A stretch of 64,000 nt of DNA from positions 1-64,000 of the forward strand of contig JAHBXG010000013.1 in NCBI GenBank assembly GCA_019636565.1, written 5' to 3'. The notes beneath the pieces were generated by a model that saw only the letters and a list, made by a program, of their open reading frames with translations, searched no databases and was not told the origin of the DNA. Of the stretch, positions 28,280 to 40,509 are shown one piece after another. The DNA comes from Phycisphaeraceae bacterium (lineage in GTDB: Bacteria > Planctomycetota > Phycisphaerae > Phycisphaerales > UBA1924). A program made the translations under genes and the position numbers. Position 1 is the stretch's first letter; every line of letters begins with the position of its first letter.

Positions 28280-29638
28280 TCACTCGCACAGCAGGGCGTC
28301 GTAGCCGACGACGAAGACCTGGAAATCAAGGTCGTCGACCAGGCCGTCGGCGTTAAGGTCGCTGGGACAGGGCAGCGGCATCTCCGCATCGGCGCAGTGG
28401 AGCAGGTCGTACGCGAGAACGAAGCGTGTGAAATCAGCGTCGTCCGCGAAACCGTCGAGATTGATGTCGGCGGGGCAGTTCGTGTAAATTGCCATCGACC
28501 GCATCGCCGGGATGACGGACGTTCCGAAGTACAGATTGAAATTGGCGATGATCTGTACCGTGCGAGTCGACAAGTCGAATGCGAGAACGCGACCGAAAGG
28601 CGCCCATTCCCCGATGAGCATCCGCCCGTCGGGTGACTCGGCCAAAACCGATGGGTCCGAGGTAGAAAAGCCGCTCGGCGCGGAGATGGGGGGCGATTCG
28701 ACGACGTGCCCTTGGCTGTCGAGTCCTGTACCAAAGACAAGTTCGCGATCACCGGAACCGACGTCTATTCGGATGATTCCGGAGCCAAGCCCCTGGGAGA
28801 AAGAACTCTCCACCTCGTAGAGCTGGCCGCTCACGTTTGCCATGCGGTACGCCGTGTCGGAACAAACGGGTCCTGTGCCGAAGCCCGCTGGCGACACGGA
28901 GGTCGGAATCTCGGAAGCAACGCCCCCTTCGACGGAGAATCGAAAAACAGGATCATTGAAAGGAACACTGAGAATCGAGTGAGAACCGAGGAGACGGTCC
29001 AAACTGAACACCGCCGGTCCGGAGTTTCCGTAGCTGCTCAGGTCTGACAGGGCTACCAGGTTTCGGCCGAGCGCCACGATGCTCATGGGGTTTCCGAATG
29101 CCGGACCATCGAAGAGCGAGCCGCCATTCTCAAGTGTCGCTCCACCCGAAGCGAGATCGACTCGATAGACCGCGCCCAGCTTGGTAAAGGACGGAAGTCC
29201 AGCGGACACCATGGCGCCCGCGAGAAGGGTCTTCTGATCAAGAAGGCATAGTGCGCCTGCGCTCCCGTACACCGATGGCCATCCCCCCGCGACTTGCGAG
29301 CGGTTTCCGGTCGCGGGATCGATGCGGACAATCGCTGGTTGGGCCCCCATCGTTGCGGAAGCGAAGATTCGGCCGTCGCGCGTTGTGACAATTCCGGGAA
29401 GGGTTGAGAGGGCCGGACCCGAGCCGCGAGATGGATCCGGTGGCCAGGATGGCTTCATTCCGCGTCCGGACAAGAGCCCTTTGATCTCGCCCGTGGAGAG
29501 ATTGACCACGTAGATCCCCGCGTCGTTGGTGCTGCCAAATCCGACCAGAAGATCGAGGTGACGCAGAGCGCCTCCATAGGCGAGCGTGCTCGAAAGAGAA
29601 GCCGCAACCCCCAACACCACCGCCACTGCTCTTTGCAT
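28280..29638 (-). CDS. Secreted propeller-like protein with dockerin-like EF-hand tail
   Basis: 452 residues from the ATG at 29638. Signal peptide 1-22 (ending TLAYGG), a beta-rich body with propeller-like repeats (VYRVDLASGG, IVRIDPATGN, IIRIDVGSGDREL), then a C-terminal Cys-flanked pair of calcium loops, CPADINLDGFADDADF and CPSDLNADGLVDDLDF, each followed by a short helix and ending in Cys. This is the planctomycete dockerin-like tail. It probably acts outside the cell; the ligand is unknown. It is not a close relative of the propeller at 6010-7680. Confidence 0.82.
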   Translation of the reverse strand: MQRAVAVVLGVAASLSSTLAYGGALRHLDLLVGFGSTNDAGIYVVNLSTGEIKGLLSGRGMKPSWPPDPSRGSGPALSTLPGIVTTRDGRIFASATMGAQPAIVRIDPATGNRSQVAGGWPSVYGSAGALCLLDQKTLLAGAMVSAGLPSFTKLGAVYRVDLASGGATLENGGSLFDGPAFGNPMSIVALGRNLVALSDLSSYGNSGPAVFSLDRLLGSHSILSVPFNDPVFRFSVEGGVASEIPTSVSPAGFGTGPVCSDTAYRMANVSGQLYEVESSFSQGLGSGIIRIDVGSGDRELVFGTGLDSQGHVVESPPISAPSGFSTSDPSVLAESPDGRMLIGEWAPFGRVLAFDLSTRTVQIIANFNLYFGTSVIPAMRSMAIYTNCPADINLDGFADDADFTRFVLAYDLLHCADAEMPLPCPSDLNADGLVDDLDFQVFVVGYDALLCE

Positions 29639-29860
29639 TGTTAAGCCCCCGTCATGCTTGTGCCCCACGCTTCGACCCTTGCACCCGCACGCAAGGTATG
29701 TGAAGCATACGAAGGCGGGAGGTATCGGTTTCAGCTTTGCCGCGTTTTCGGCTCGACTGCTGCCGACGCCGATTGGTTGCAAATCGATGCAACGTGCGTG
29801 GCTCGAAATTCCGGAATACTCGATGAAGCCGCCGCGGTGGGGCTTATACGTCATGTTGTC

Positions 29861-31270
29861 TCAAATTGTATTGGCGCTGGCTTTGGTCGCCTTGGCAACG
29901 ACTTCAACGTTTCGATCTTCCTTTCGGTCAGCGCGAACGAGCACCGCTGCCTTCGCCAACGTTTCGAGCCACTCCGCGGCTGGGTCGCTATCCGCCACGA
30001 TCCCCGCACCAACCCAGTAGTCGAGCCGATCCGCTTCCAGACACAGCGTCCGGATCATCACGCTCGCGCTTAGGCGCCCATCGTCCCCCAGCCACAGCAT
30101 CGTCCCGCAATACGGCCCGCGCTGGGCCGGCTCGAGTTCATCGATGATCTGCATCGCCCGAATCTTGGGTGCGCCCGTCACGCTCCCCGGCGGAAAGGTC
30201 GCTCGCAGGATGTCCGCCAGCGACGCTCCGGGGCGGAGCTTGCCCGCGATGGTTGCCGTCGCCTGGAGCACGCCCGACTGATGGCGCTCGATCCGTCTCT
30301 CCTGCTCCACGCGCACGCTGCCGAGCTCGCAGACGCGGCCGAGATCGTTTCGCATCAGGTCCACGATCATGGCGAGTTCGGCGCGGTCCTTGGCACTGGA
30401 ATCGAGTTCGGCACGTGCCGCGGCATCGGTTCCGGGGGCATAAGCCCGGGTCCCCTTCATGGGCCGGGTGCGCACCGCGCCGGTTTCAAAGTCGGCTTCC
30501 AGAAACAGTTCGGGGCTGAGGCTCGCGATTGCATAACCGTCGCCTTCGAAGTAGCCGCCGTGCCAAGGGCGTGCGCGTTCGGCGAGATCGGCGAAGAAGT
30601 GGCGGGCGGAGCCGGTGAAAGCGGCGCTCAGCCGGTGGGCGAGATTGACCTGATACACATCACCCGCGCGGATGTATTCGATGATGCGATCGACGCCGGC
30701 GAAGTAGTTGGCGCGGTTTGCCTCGGTGTCGATGGGGTCGACGCGGTAGCCGATGGCCGCGCCGTTCAGATCGAGCAGATGATCCGGAATCTCCGGATCC
30801 GATCCGAGCCCGATCCGATTTCCCGCGGCAAGATCGAACTCGATCGACGATTCGATGCGTTGAAACGAAGCCAGAGGCCAATCTCGATCAGCGATCGCTC
30901 GCGACCGGGCGGTTACCGTGGCGGGTTCGAAGACTCGGCCCGCGTCGTAACTGATCCATCCGAACCAGCCCGCGCTCGAAGAGATGGAGGCCGTGGGGCT
31001 GCGGGGCGCTGGCTGCAAATCGCGGAGAAGCGACTCGAGTTCTGTTGCCGAGCGGGCGGTGCGAGAGGCCGAGGGCGCGCCGATCACGACGCGACCGCCC
31101 GAATCAGGGGCGGCGTTCCAGCGAACCGCGACAGGACGGTGCAGCGGCCAGTTCCGGAGAACGGCGGAGGGAGCGGGTGTTACATCGGGCTGCCGCGGCT
31201 GCACGGGAGGAGTGTTCGGGGGTATTCGTGCCGTCGCACGCGAAAAACAGGGGCGATTTGAGATGCACAT
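29861..31270 (-). CDS. pabB: Aminodeoxychorismate synthase component I (chorismate-binding enzyme)
   Basis: 469 residues of the anthranilate synthase I / PabB family; PabB turns chorismate into 4-amino-4-deoxychorismate for folate. Conserved blocks: IRAGDVYQVNLAHRL, SPELFLE, PMKGTRAYAPG, DRAELAMIVDLMRNDLGRVC, PGSVTGAPKIRAMQIIDELEP, GPYCGTMLW and the end YWVGAGIVADSDPAAEWLET. The pattern VYQVNL and the PMKGTR lysine favour PabB over TrpE. Frame-compatible starts upstream exist, but the ATG at 31270 gives a length near normal. No glutaminase subunit is adjacent. It is divergent from ppdK. Confidence 0.93.
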   Translation of the reverse strand: MCISNRPCFSRATARIPPNTPPVQPRQPDVTPAPSAVLRNWPLHRPVAVRWNAAPDSGGRVVIGAPSASRTARSATELESLLRDLQPAPRSPTASISSSAGWFGWISYDAGRVFEPATVTARSRAIADRDWPLASFQRIESSIEFDLAAGNRIGLGSDPEIPDHLLDLNGAAIGYRVDPIDTEANRANYFAGVDRIIEYIRAGDVYQVNLAHRLSAAFTGSARHFFADLAERARPWHGGYFEGDGYAIASLSPELFLEADFETGAVRTRPMKGTRAYAPGTDAAARAELDSSAKDRAELAMIVDLMRNDLGRVCELGSVRVEQERRIERHQSGVLQATATIAGKLRPGASLADILRATFPPGSVTGAPKIRAMQIIDELEPAQRGPYCGTMLWLGDDGRLSASVMIRTLCLEADRLDYWVGAGIVADSDPAAEWLETLAKAAVLVRADRKEDRNVEVVAKATKASANTI

Positions 31271-31460
31271 CGGTCGTCCCTCGCGGGTTTGCGACCTAGA
31301 ATCTTTGTCCCTGCGCGTCCAGCGGGTGCGCGGTTCTGAGTTCGCAGTCGTTCTTTGTTCGGTTGGGAGCCTTGCGCCTTGGATCCGCTGGATCGTCCGT
31401 CCCCCACGCACGCCGCCGGGCTTTGTCCGGTCCGCCAAGCAACAAGTGAGAACGAAGGAA

Positions 31461-34229
<2,769 letters not shown>

Positions 34230-34257
34230 GTTCTGCCTGAATGTGAATTGGATTCAA

Positions 34258-34287
34258 AGCCCCGAGGCGCTGAGCCTCGGGGTTTTT
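34258..34287 (+). terminator. Terminator after ppdK
   Basis: CCCCGAGGC-GCTGA-GCCTCGGGG followed by TTTTTC, 30 bases beyond the ppdK stop. Confidence 0.93.
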
Positions 34288-34306
34288 CGTTGGGCGGAGT
34301 CGGGAA

Positions 34307-34996
34307 TCAGTTGGTTCGTCTGGAAGGGGCGCCGAAATCGCCGGATTCGGCGGGCTCCACACCCGTGCGCCCGCCGGGAAGTCTGACTGGCCGAATGAGC
34401 ATGCTGGCGGCAACAAGCTTTGTACCGGGTCGGCGCTGCGCCTTGTCGAAAACGTCGGCGACCTCGAGCAGCAGGTCGTGCAGCCGGTTCTGCTGTGACT
34501 CGTCCAGCCAACCGAACATGGAGACCGATGCCTGCTCGCTGCGAGCGGCATCGCCCTCGTCCCGGTGCGCGCGATCGCGAACTGCCGCGGCGCTTTCACG
34601 CCCGGCGTGCGCCGCCATGCGCTGCAAATAGCGGCAGAGCGCTGTGAGAGCGGGACCGGATTTCGAGGGTGTGACAAGTTGGATCGCTTCCCCCCCGGCG
34701 GAGTAGGTCGTGGCGTCGCGGCCGCCGGAAGTCTGCGCTCCGGTTTCGCGAATGAGGCCGGCCGCAACAAGCGCTTCAAAATGCCGGTAGAGCGAGCCGG
34801 GCTTGCGTCCAAGTTGAGCGGCTACTTCGCGGATGGAGACGCCGGGTGTCTCCGGTCCGTCGGGCGACCAGGGGGCCTGATTGACCACGACTTGGACGAT
34901 CTGGTCTCGCACGGGCGAGGCGAGGGCGTTGAACTGGGCGGGGGTGCGAACCTGGGCGAAATATCGGGCCCGGAGGCCGGCTGCTCTTTTTTGCAT
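34307..34996 (-). CDS. Winged-helix transcriptional regulator (ArsR-like)
   Basis: 229 residues. The segment from about residue 18 (QFNALASPVRDQIVQVVV) through VSIREVAAQLGRKPGSLYRHFEALVAAGLI fits a winged helix-turn-helix of the ArsR/PadR kind, with the recognition helix around RKPGSLYRHFE. The C-terminal ~130 residues are helical, with no metal-binding Cys pair of classical ArsR sensors. The target is not evident; the nearest divergent genes are secreted PEP-CTERM-like proteins starting 157 bases away. The ATG at 34996 has no strong Shine-Dalgarno. Confidence 0.82.
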   Translation of the reverse strand: MQKRAAGLRARYFAQVRTPAQFNALASPVRDQIVQVVVNQAPWSPDGPETPGVSIREVAAQLGRKPGSLYRHFEALVAAGLIRETGAQTSGGRDATTYSAGGEAIQLVTPSKSGPALTALCRYLQRMAAHAGRESAAAVRDRAHRDEGDAARSEQASVSMFGWLDESQQNRLHDLLLEVADVFDKAQRRPGTKLVAASMLIRPVRLPGGRTGVEPAESGDFGAPSRRTN

Positions 34997-35153
34997 TTTT
35001 GTGCATCCGCAGAGAACGATATCCGTAAGTAGTGTCGGGGAAGGGCACGCATCGGGGCGTGCATGCTACCCCGGGATGTTCCGCTGGCGGGACGAGGGGT
35101 CGTGCGGGTTTGTGGTACGCGCGGCGTGGATGCGTGCGGCAAGGAGTTTTCAG

Positions 35154-35993
35154 ATGGTGCGGTATCTTCAGTTTGTCGTTCTTGTCGGCCTCGCCTGGGC
35201 GGGATGCCCCGGCGCTGCCGCGGCCGGGATCAACCCCGCAGGCCTCTATTTTCACCAGTTCACAGGTGCCGCGACGGGTTCGGAATGGTCGACCATGGGG
35301 TCGTTGACGTCTCCGGGCCGGTTTGAGTTCGCGGATCTGTCCGCTGCCGGGGCCTATCCCGGTACGCTCGATGCGGACGGGAACTTCACGCTCGATCGGC
35401 ACCAAGGAACCGGAACGTTCCGAAGCGACGGCACCGGATCGATCGAGTTCACGCTCGGGCCGGGCGCCAATTTTCATTCACAGATCAAGCGTGCGCCGCA
35501 TACCGATGCGAGGTTTCCCGTGTTTGTCACCTCGACCCGCGACGGCGACGTGGCATTCCAGGGGGCGTGGAACGCCGTGGTGCATTCGATCGATCCCGTG
35601 ACCGGTACGTCCAAAATCGTGGACGCGGATCGCCATGTGGATATCGCGGTGGTGGGCAAAACGATTCGGGTGAGTTCGGCCTCGGGCTGGCTTGCGCAGG
35701 GTGTGTGGGTCGGCGAAGACCAGGCAGCCTTTCGGATCGTCGTTCCGAATCCGCAAACTACTCGTTACAAATCGATTCCGGAATGCGAGATCAGCGCGGC
35801 GCTCGATTGCGTCGGTGAGTTGCGAGTGATCGGCCCCGACACGATGACGCTCGCGCTTTTCTATCAGTCGCGCGATCCGTTTGGATCGCAGGTCCAAACC
35901 GCGGAGTATTTGGAAATCAGCCGCGTGCCGGGGCCGGGCACGGGAGTGTCGTTTGCGATCGGCGCACTGTTGTTCGCGCGCCGTCGTCGTTGA
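35154..35993 (+). CDS. Secreted PEP-CTERM-like protein
   Basis: 279 residues. Signal peptide 1-24, a beta-rich body, and a C-terminal sorting signal VPGPGTG / hydrophobic / FARRRR. The ATG at 35154 has AAGGAG eight bases upstream. The body has two Cys pairs and no motif I recognise. It leads a tandem group of three exported proteins (35154-38000). PEP-CTERM tails are normally cut by an exosortase, which is not in this window. Confidence 0.82.
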   Translation: MVRYLQFVVLVGLAWAGCPGAAAAGINPAGLYFHQFTGAATGSEWSTMGSLTSPGRFEFADLSAAGAYPGTLDADGNFTLDRHQGTGTFRSDGTGSIEFTLGPGANFHSQIKRAPHTDARFPVFVTSTRDGDVAFQGAWNAVVHSIDPVTGTSKIVDADRHVDIAVVGKTIRVSSASGWLAQGVWVGEDQAAFRIVVPNPQTTRYKSIPECEISAALDCVGELRVIGPDTMTLALFYQSRDPFGSQVQTAEYLEISRVPGPGTGVSFAIGALLFARRRR

Positions 35994-36027
35994 GAAGTTT
36001 GTCAAACCAGGAGAAAGGGAGGTTCGA

Positions 36028-36831
36028 GTGAAGTCTGCTTATTCGTTGGCATGTGTGGTATCCGCCGTGATAGTCGCCGGTGCTCAGGCGTCGTGGACGG
36101 AGAACTTTGAGAGCTTTCCGACGGGGTCGTTCCCGGCTGGTCGATGGCGGGATATCGGCACGTCTGCGCTGCCGCACCCGGTGATGCCGACGGGCGAGGT
36201 GATCCAGACAATCGGCCGCAATGGGCAGTCGACGCAGGCATTCCAGGTCTTCCAACGGCGGACGACAAGCCAGGGGATTATCACTTCGATCGACATCGCC
36301 GACACCCACCGGGTCGAGGCCGATCTGCGCGTGGACTTCCACCCGACGCCGGTGCGGTACGGCGACTGGACCGCGGCGATGGGATTCTTCAATGAATCCG
36401 GCCCGGCGACCGACATCAACAACGAACCCCAAGGCGTTGTTTATGTGTACCAGCAGCGATGGTACTTCTACGGCGCCACCGGCGCAGGGAATCCCACCAA
36501 TCTCTCGCTGGGGACTGCGCCGGTCAATGCGGGCGAGTGGTATCACGTTTCGGTCGGGGTTGACACACGGACAGGCGCGTTTGATATCAAAGTGCTGAAT
36601 GGTCTCGATCAGATCGTGATCGATCGGCAGATCACGCTTTCGGGTTTCTCGCCTTCTCAGGGGCAGTACAACCGTGTGGCGGTGTTCGACGGCGAATATT
36701 CCGGACAATCGGCGACACCGGGACAGTTCACGGTAGACAACATCCAATACGTGCCGTCCGCGTGGTCGATCGTGCCGCTTGGCGCGTTGCTCTCGCGCCG
36801 GTCGCGACGCGCTCGTTTGTGTGCCGCCTGA
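36028..36831 (+). CDS. Secreted PEP-CTERM-like protein, paralogue of the next gene
   Basis: 267 residues from a GTG with GGAGG seven bases upstream. Signal peptide 1-21, then FESFPTGSFPAGRWRDIGTS, a jelly-roll-like body with QAFQVFQRRTTSQGI, VAVFDGEYSG and FTVDNIQYVP, and a C-terminal VPSAW / hydrophobic / RRSRRAR tail. The same blocks appear in the 37143-38000 product, so the two are tandem duplicates. The body looks like a concanavalin-like lectin/LamG fold. The gap to the preceding gene is 34 bases. Confidence 0.82.
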   Translation: MKSAYSLACVVSAVIVAGAQASWTENFESFPTGSFPAGRWRDIGTSALPHPVMPTGEVIQTIGRNGQSTQAFQVFQRRTTSQGIITSIDIADTHRVEADLRVDFHPTPVRYGDWTAAMGFFNESGPATDINNEPQGVVYVYQQRWYFYGATGAGNPTNLSLGTAPVNAGEWYHVSVGVDTRTGAFDIKVLNGLDQIVIDRQITLSGFSPSQGQYNRVAVFDGEYSGQSATPGQFTVDNIQYVPSAWSIVPLGALLSRRSRRARLCAA

Positions 36832-37142
36832 GATTCACGAAGCGACGGCACTCGGAAGGCGGCTCCCGGGCTTGTCGAGTTCACGCAGAGCGATCTCTCA
36901 GTCCCGAGTCGCGCCCCGAAGTCTTGTCGGGGCGCGGCTCGGTTTCGAATTTGACGTTGATCGCAGATCGGGGCGATAGTTGCTCCGCCCCGACGAAACG
37001 CGTCCCATAACGGGAACGGAGGCGCGGAGCACTTGCCCGCCCGCGGCACCGGTGCGCAAGTGCGTACAAGGAATCGGGCTTTGCCGCAGGTGTGTTACCG
37101 ATTACGCTACTCAGCACGAAAATGCAATTCGGGAGGTTGGTC
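36832..37142. other. Intergenic region with potential RNA structure; no gene seen
   Basis: 311 bases between two paralogous genes. Bases 36981-37031 can fold as TGCTCCGC ... GCGGAGCA enclosing CGTCCC-ATAA-CGGGAACG, and the next ~30 bases offer ACTTGC ... GCAAGT. No T-tract follows. It may be a processed or regulatory leader of the 37143 gene. Confidence 0.45.
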
Positions 37143-38000
37143 ATGCTGAGAGAACGCGTATTGGTCGGCCTGCTTCTGGGCCTCGCGGCCGGTTCCTCGT
37201 CGGGCGCCACGATTGTGGACGATTTTGAGAGCTATTCGGTTGCGGCGTTTCCAAGCCCGACGTGGCTCGACGTTCGGACGTTGATCCCATCGCCCAATAC
37301 GCCCAACCCCAGCGGCAGAATCATCAACACATTGGGACCGAACGGAACGCTCAACAAAGCGTTTCGCACCCAGCGCTCGGTCGGAACAAGCCAGGGCATC
37401 TACGCCGCCCTCACGCCTTCGCGTTTCGTTTCCATTAGTGCTGATGTGCGATTCGACTTCTGGGATAACTCCACCAACGGCAACGGCGGGGGCTGGCCGA
37501 TGGCGCTCGGGTTCTTCAAGGCGACACCCGGCGCGGACCCGAACTTCGCGCCGCAGGTCATGGTGGTTGCCGACAGCACAAACAAGACGTGGGCGGTGTA
37601 TGCGCAGACCGGAGAGAGTTTCTCCACGGCGCAATTCTTCGGCATCTCGTTGACGGCGCCGGTGTTGAATATGTGGTATCGGCTATCGCTCGATTTGGAC
37701 ACGCTGACCGGCCAAGTAACGGCGCGAGTGCGGCTGTCCACAAGCGCGGCATTCATCGCGAATGCTTCTTTCACAATCCCCAACTGGGAACCGGCACAGG
37801 CGCAGTACAACGTGGGTGCCGCGCTCGACGGTGAGTACGGTACGAACGCGACGCTGGGCGGGCAGGCGACAGTGGACAACATCACGCTCGTTCCCGCCCC
37901 TTCCAGCGGAATCGCGCTGCTCTCGCTCGCTGGCTTGGCTCGGCGGCGCCGGCGAATCCGAACTACCAACTCGGCACCGGCCACGGATTGCGATCTTTGA
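37143..38000 (+). CDS. Secreted PEP-CTERM-like protein, tandem paralogue
   Basis: 285 residues. The ATG at 37143 follows GGGAGG; an ATG 21 bases earlier is possible but loses this spacing. Signal peptide 1-22, FESYSVAAFPSPTWLDVRT, KAFRTQRSVGTSQGIYA, a body with AALDGEYGTNATLGGQATVDNI and a VPAPSSG / hydrophobic / RRRRR tail extended by ~14 residues after the Arg cluster. It shares its main blocks with the preceding gene. Its 3' end overlaps the convergent aldo/keto reductase gene by 38 bases, and the extra residues after RRRRR come from this overlap. Confidence 0.82.
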   Translation: MLRERVLVGLLLGLAAGSSSGATIVDDFESYSVAAFPSPTWLDVRTLIPSPNTPNPSGRIINTLGPNGTLNKAFRTQRSVGTSQGIYAALTPSRFVSISADVRFDFWDNSTNGNGGGWPMALGFFKATPGADPNFAPQVMVVADSTNKTWAVYAQTGESFSTAQFFGISLTAPVLNMWYRLSLDLDTLTGQVTARVRLSTSAAFIANASFTIPNWEPAQAQYNVGAALDGEYGTNATLGGQATVDNITLVPAPSSGIALLSLAGLARRRRRIRTTNSAPATDCDL

Positions 38001-39003
38001 AAAACGTCTGATGCCAGTATGGATAGGCCTTGGGAACCGCGCCGGCGGCGTCGAGTCTGGCGATCTGATCGGGAGAGAGGTTCCAGCCGATCGCGCCGAG
38101 GTTCTGTTTCAGTTGCTCTTCGTTGCGAGCGCCGATGACGATGTTGCTGACAGTGGGGCGTTGCAACAGCCAATTGAGAGCGACCTGCGGCACCGTCTTG
38201 CCTACTTCCTTCGCAACTGCTTCGATCGCATCCACCACCTTGTACAGGTAGTCATCCGCGACCTGCGGTCCCGCTTCGGCGGCGGCTTTCGATTGCAGGC
38301 GCGTGTTGGGAGGCAGGGGTTGCCCGCGCCGGATCTTTCCCGTGAGGCGTCCCCAGCCCAGCGGGCTCCAGACAATGCAGCCGACTTTCTGATCAAGGCC
38401 CAAGGGCATCAACTCCCACTCGAAATCGCGTCCAACGAGCGAGTAGTACGACTGCTGGGCCACGTAACGCGGCCAGCCGTAACGATCCGAGGTGGCAAGG
38501 GACTTCATGAGATGCCAACCGGAGAAGTTGGAACAGGCGATATAGCGCACCTTGCCGGCGCGCACGAATTCTGCCAGCGTGAAGAGCGTTTCTTCCACGG
38601 GGGCAAGCGCGTCGAAGCCGTGCATGTGATAGATATCGATGTGATCGGTTCCCAGACGCTTGAGGCTGGCGTGCAGGGATTCGACAAGGTGGAATCGCGA
38701 TGAGCCGCAGTCGTTGGGGCCGGTGCCCATCGGAAAGGTCGCCTTGGTCGAGATCAGCACGTGCTCGCGCCGGCCCTTGATGGCGGCGCCGAGGATTTCC
38801 TCGGACGCGCCCCTCGAGTAGGTATCGGCGGTGTCGAACATGTTGAGCCCGGCCTCGAGGCACACATCAACCATGCGGGTCGCTTCCGCGACGTCGCTGG
38901 TGCCAAAGCCCTTGAAGAGGTCGGTGTTGCCGCCGAACGTGGCGGTACCAAGACTGAAGACGGGAACTTTGAGGCCCGAGCCGCCGAGTTGACGAAAGTC
39001 CAT
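37963..39003 (-). CDS. Aldo/keto reductase
   Basis: 346 residues, an NADPH-dependent (alpha/beta)8 oxidoreductase. The catalytic set is visible: Asp and Tyr in FDTADTYSRG, Lys in LISTKA and His in IYHMHG; the C-terminal NIVIGARNEEQLKQNL binds the cofactor phosphate. The ATG at 39003 has AGGAG seven bases upstream. The substrate is not predictable. It overlaps the 3' end of the convergent gene. Confidence 0.95.
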   Translation of the reverse strand: MDFRQLGGSGLKVPVFSLGTATFGGNTDLFKGFGTSDVAEATRMVDVCLEAGLNMFDTADTYSRGASEEILGAAIKGRREHVLISTKATFPMGTGPNDCGSSRFHLVESLHASLKRLGTDHIDIYHMHGFDALAPVEETLFTLAEFVRAGKVRYIACSNFSGWHLMKSLATSDRYGWPRYVAQQSYYSLVGRDFEWELMPLGLDQKVGCIVWSPLGWGRLTGKIRRGQPLPPNTRLQSKAAAEAGPQVADDYLYKVVDAIEAVAKEVGKTVPQVALNWLLQRPTVSNIVIGARNEEQLKQNLGAIGWNLSPDQIARLDAAGAVPKAYPYWHQTFFKDRNPWPVPSW

Positions 39004-39142
39004 GCAATCTCCTGCAAATGCAAAACGCGTATCTGGCTCGCGAGCGCACAGAGCAAACCTCGCGGAGTTCCTTCGATGCTAGAAGCTCCCGAGGCGGTAC
39101 GGCAGGATTTGGAGATGCGCTCGGGCGATTCATCGGGCACCC

Positions 39143-40486
39143 TCACGCGCCCAATCCATTCTTCATGATTGAATCGACCGCCGCTACAAACCGATCCAGT
39201 TCCGACGTGAGCGTATAGATGCTCGGCGTGATTCGAACGCCCTCGAATTCCGAATGCTTAATTGCGGTGACGTGAATCCTGTGGCGCTCCCACAATTCCC
39301 CAACGATTGCCACGCTGCCTATGCCCTGCAATTGAAACGTGCCGATGCCACAGGAGAAGCGGGGGTCGAGACTGGTAAGCAGCACGATGGGGTGGGCCGA
39401 ATCGTTTGACGTGGCGAGCAGCTTCTTGGCCCAGTAATCGCGGAGGAATCGCATCCTCGCTTCCTTTCTGGCGTCACCGATCGTTTGATGAAAGGCCAGC
39501 GCCTCCGCGACCGCCAGGACCGGTGCCGCGGGGTGCGTACCGATCTCCTCGAACTTGCGGATGTCGTTGTCCTGCTCCGGTCGCGCGGCCATCATCGGCC
39601 AGAGGTCCTTGATCTTGCTCCTGCGTACGTAGAGCAGGCCGGTGCCGTGCGGCGCAAAGAGCCACTTGTGCAGGCTGACGCCGTAGTAATCGCAGTCCAG
39701 ATCCGAGAGTTTGAAGTTCAGGTGGGCAAACGCGTGCGCGCCATCCACCACCACCGGGACGCCGCCGTTCTTGCCGCGTGCCATTGCGACGACACGTTTC
39801 ACGGGCAGAATCTGTCCGGTGATGTTGATGACGTGGCTCATCAGGATCATCCGTGTTCGGGGCGTGATCGCCGCCTCAAACCGGGCGACGACTTCGTCGT
39901 CATTCTCGCAGGGCGTCGGCAGCGTGATGAGTTGCAGTTTGATCCCTTTTCGGCGTTCGAGTTGCCGGAAGGTGTCGAGCATCCGCGGGTAGTCCTGCGT
40001 GGAAGTCACCACTTCGTCGCCGGGTTTCAGGTCAAAGCCGGCTTGACAGATCTGCAGGCTTTCCGAGGCGTTGCGTGTGAAAGCGATCTCTTCGGTGTCG
40101 ACGTTCCAGTGTCGCGCAATCGCCTCTCGCACGCTTTCGCGCTGCGGCTCCTGAAGCCGCCACAGCACGTAGGAAGGGGCGGTGTTGGCGTGATCGGTGT
40201 AGCGCCGCTGGGCCTCGAGCACCACCCGCGGCGAGGGGCTGACTCCCCCGTTATTGAGGTTGATCACGCTGCGGTCGATCGCGAACGCCTGCTGCGCCGG
40301 AGCCCAGAAGTCCTCGTTCGACGCCGCGGTCTTCGGATCGGCGGGATCGTCGGAAACGGCATCAAGCGAATCCCGCCACGCGCTCAGATCAAACGCTTCG
40401 GACGCGAGGGTCGTACGAGAAAGCGCCGCGAGCACCCCGGCGCTGGGGAGTGCGATCGAGCCGAGAAATCGACGACGGTTCAGCAT
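39143..40486 (-). CDS. Tat-exported class V aminotransferase, isopenicillin N epimerase-like
   Basis: 447 residues. The N-terminus NRRRFLGSIALPSAG is a twin-arginine signal. The PLP fold is of the class V/Csd type: INLNNGGVSPSP, TRNASESLQI, VVVDGAHAF (Asp248) and the Schiff-base Lys274 in VSLHKWLFAPHG. Relatives include isopenicillin-N epimerases and ergothioneine EgtE-like lyases; the real substrate is unknown. An exported PLP enzyme is uncommon but such Tat-tagged members recur in this phylum. The ATG at 40486 has GGGAG at the right place. It follows the flagellin gene after 23 bases. Confidence 0.9.
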   Translation of the reverse strand: MLNRRRFLGSIALPSAGVLAALSRTTLASEAFDLSAWRDSLDAVSDDPADPKTAASNEDFWAPAQQAFAIDRSVINLNNGGVSPSPRVVLEAQRRYTDHANTAPSYVLWRLQEPQRESVREAIARHWNVDTEEIAFTRNASESLQICQAGFDLKPGDEVVTSTQDYPRMLDTFRQLERRKGIKLQLITLPTPCENDDEVVARFEAAITPRTRMILMSHVINITGQILPVKRVVAMARGKNGGVPVVVDGAHAFAHLNFKLSDLDCDYYGVSLHKWLFAPHGTGLLYVRRSKIKDLWPMMAARPEQDNDIRKFEEIGTHPAAPVLAVAEALAFHQTIGDARKEARMRFLRDYWAKKLLATSNDSAHPIVLLTSLDPRFSCGIGTFQLQGIGSVAIVGELWERHRIHVTAIKHSEFEGVRITPSIYTLTSELDRFVAAVDSIMKNGLGA

Positions 40487-40509
40487 GGCGGGCACTCCCG
40501 CCACGGAGT

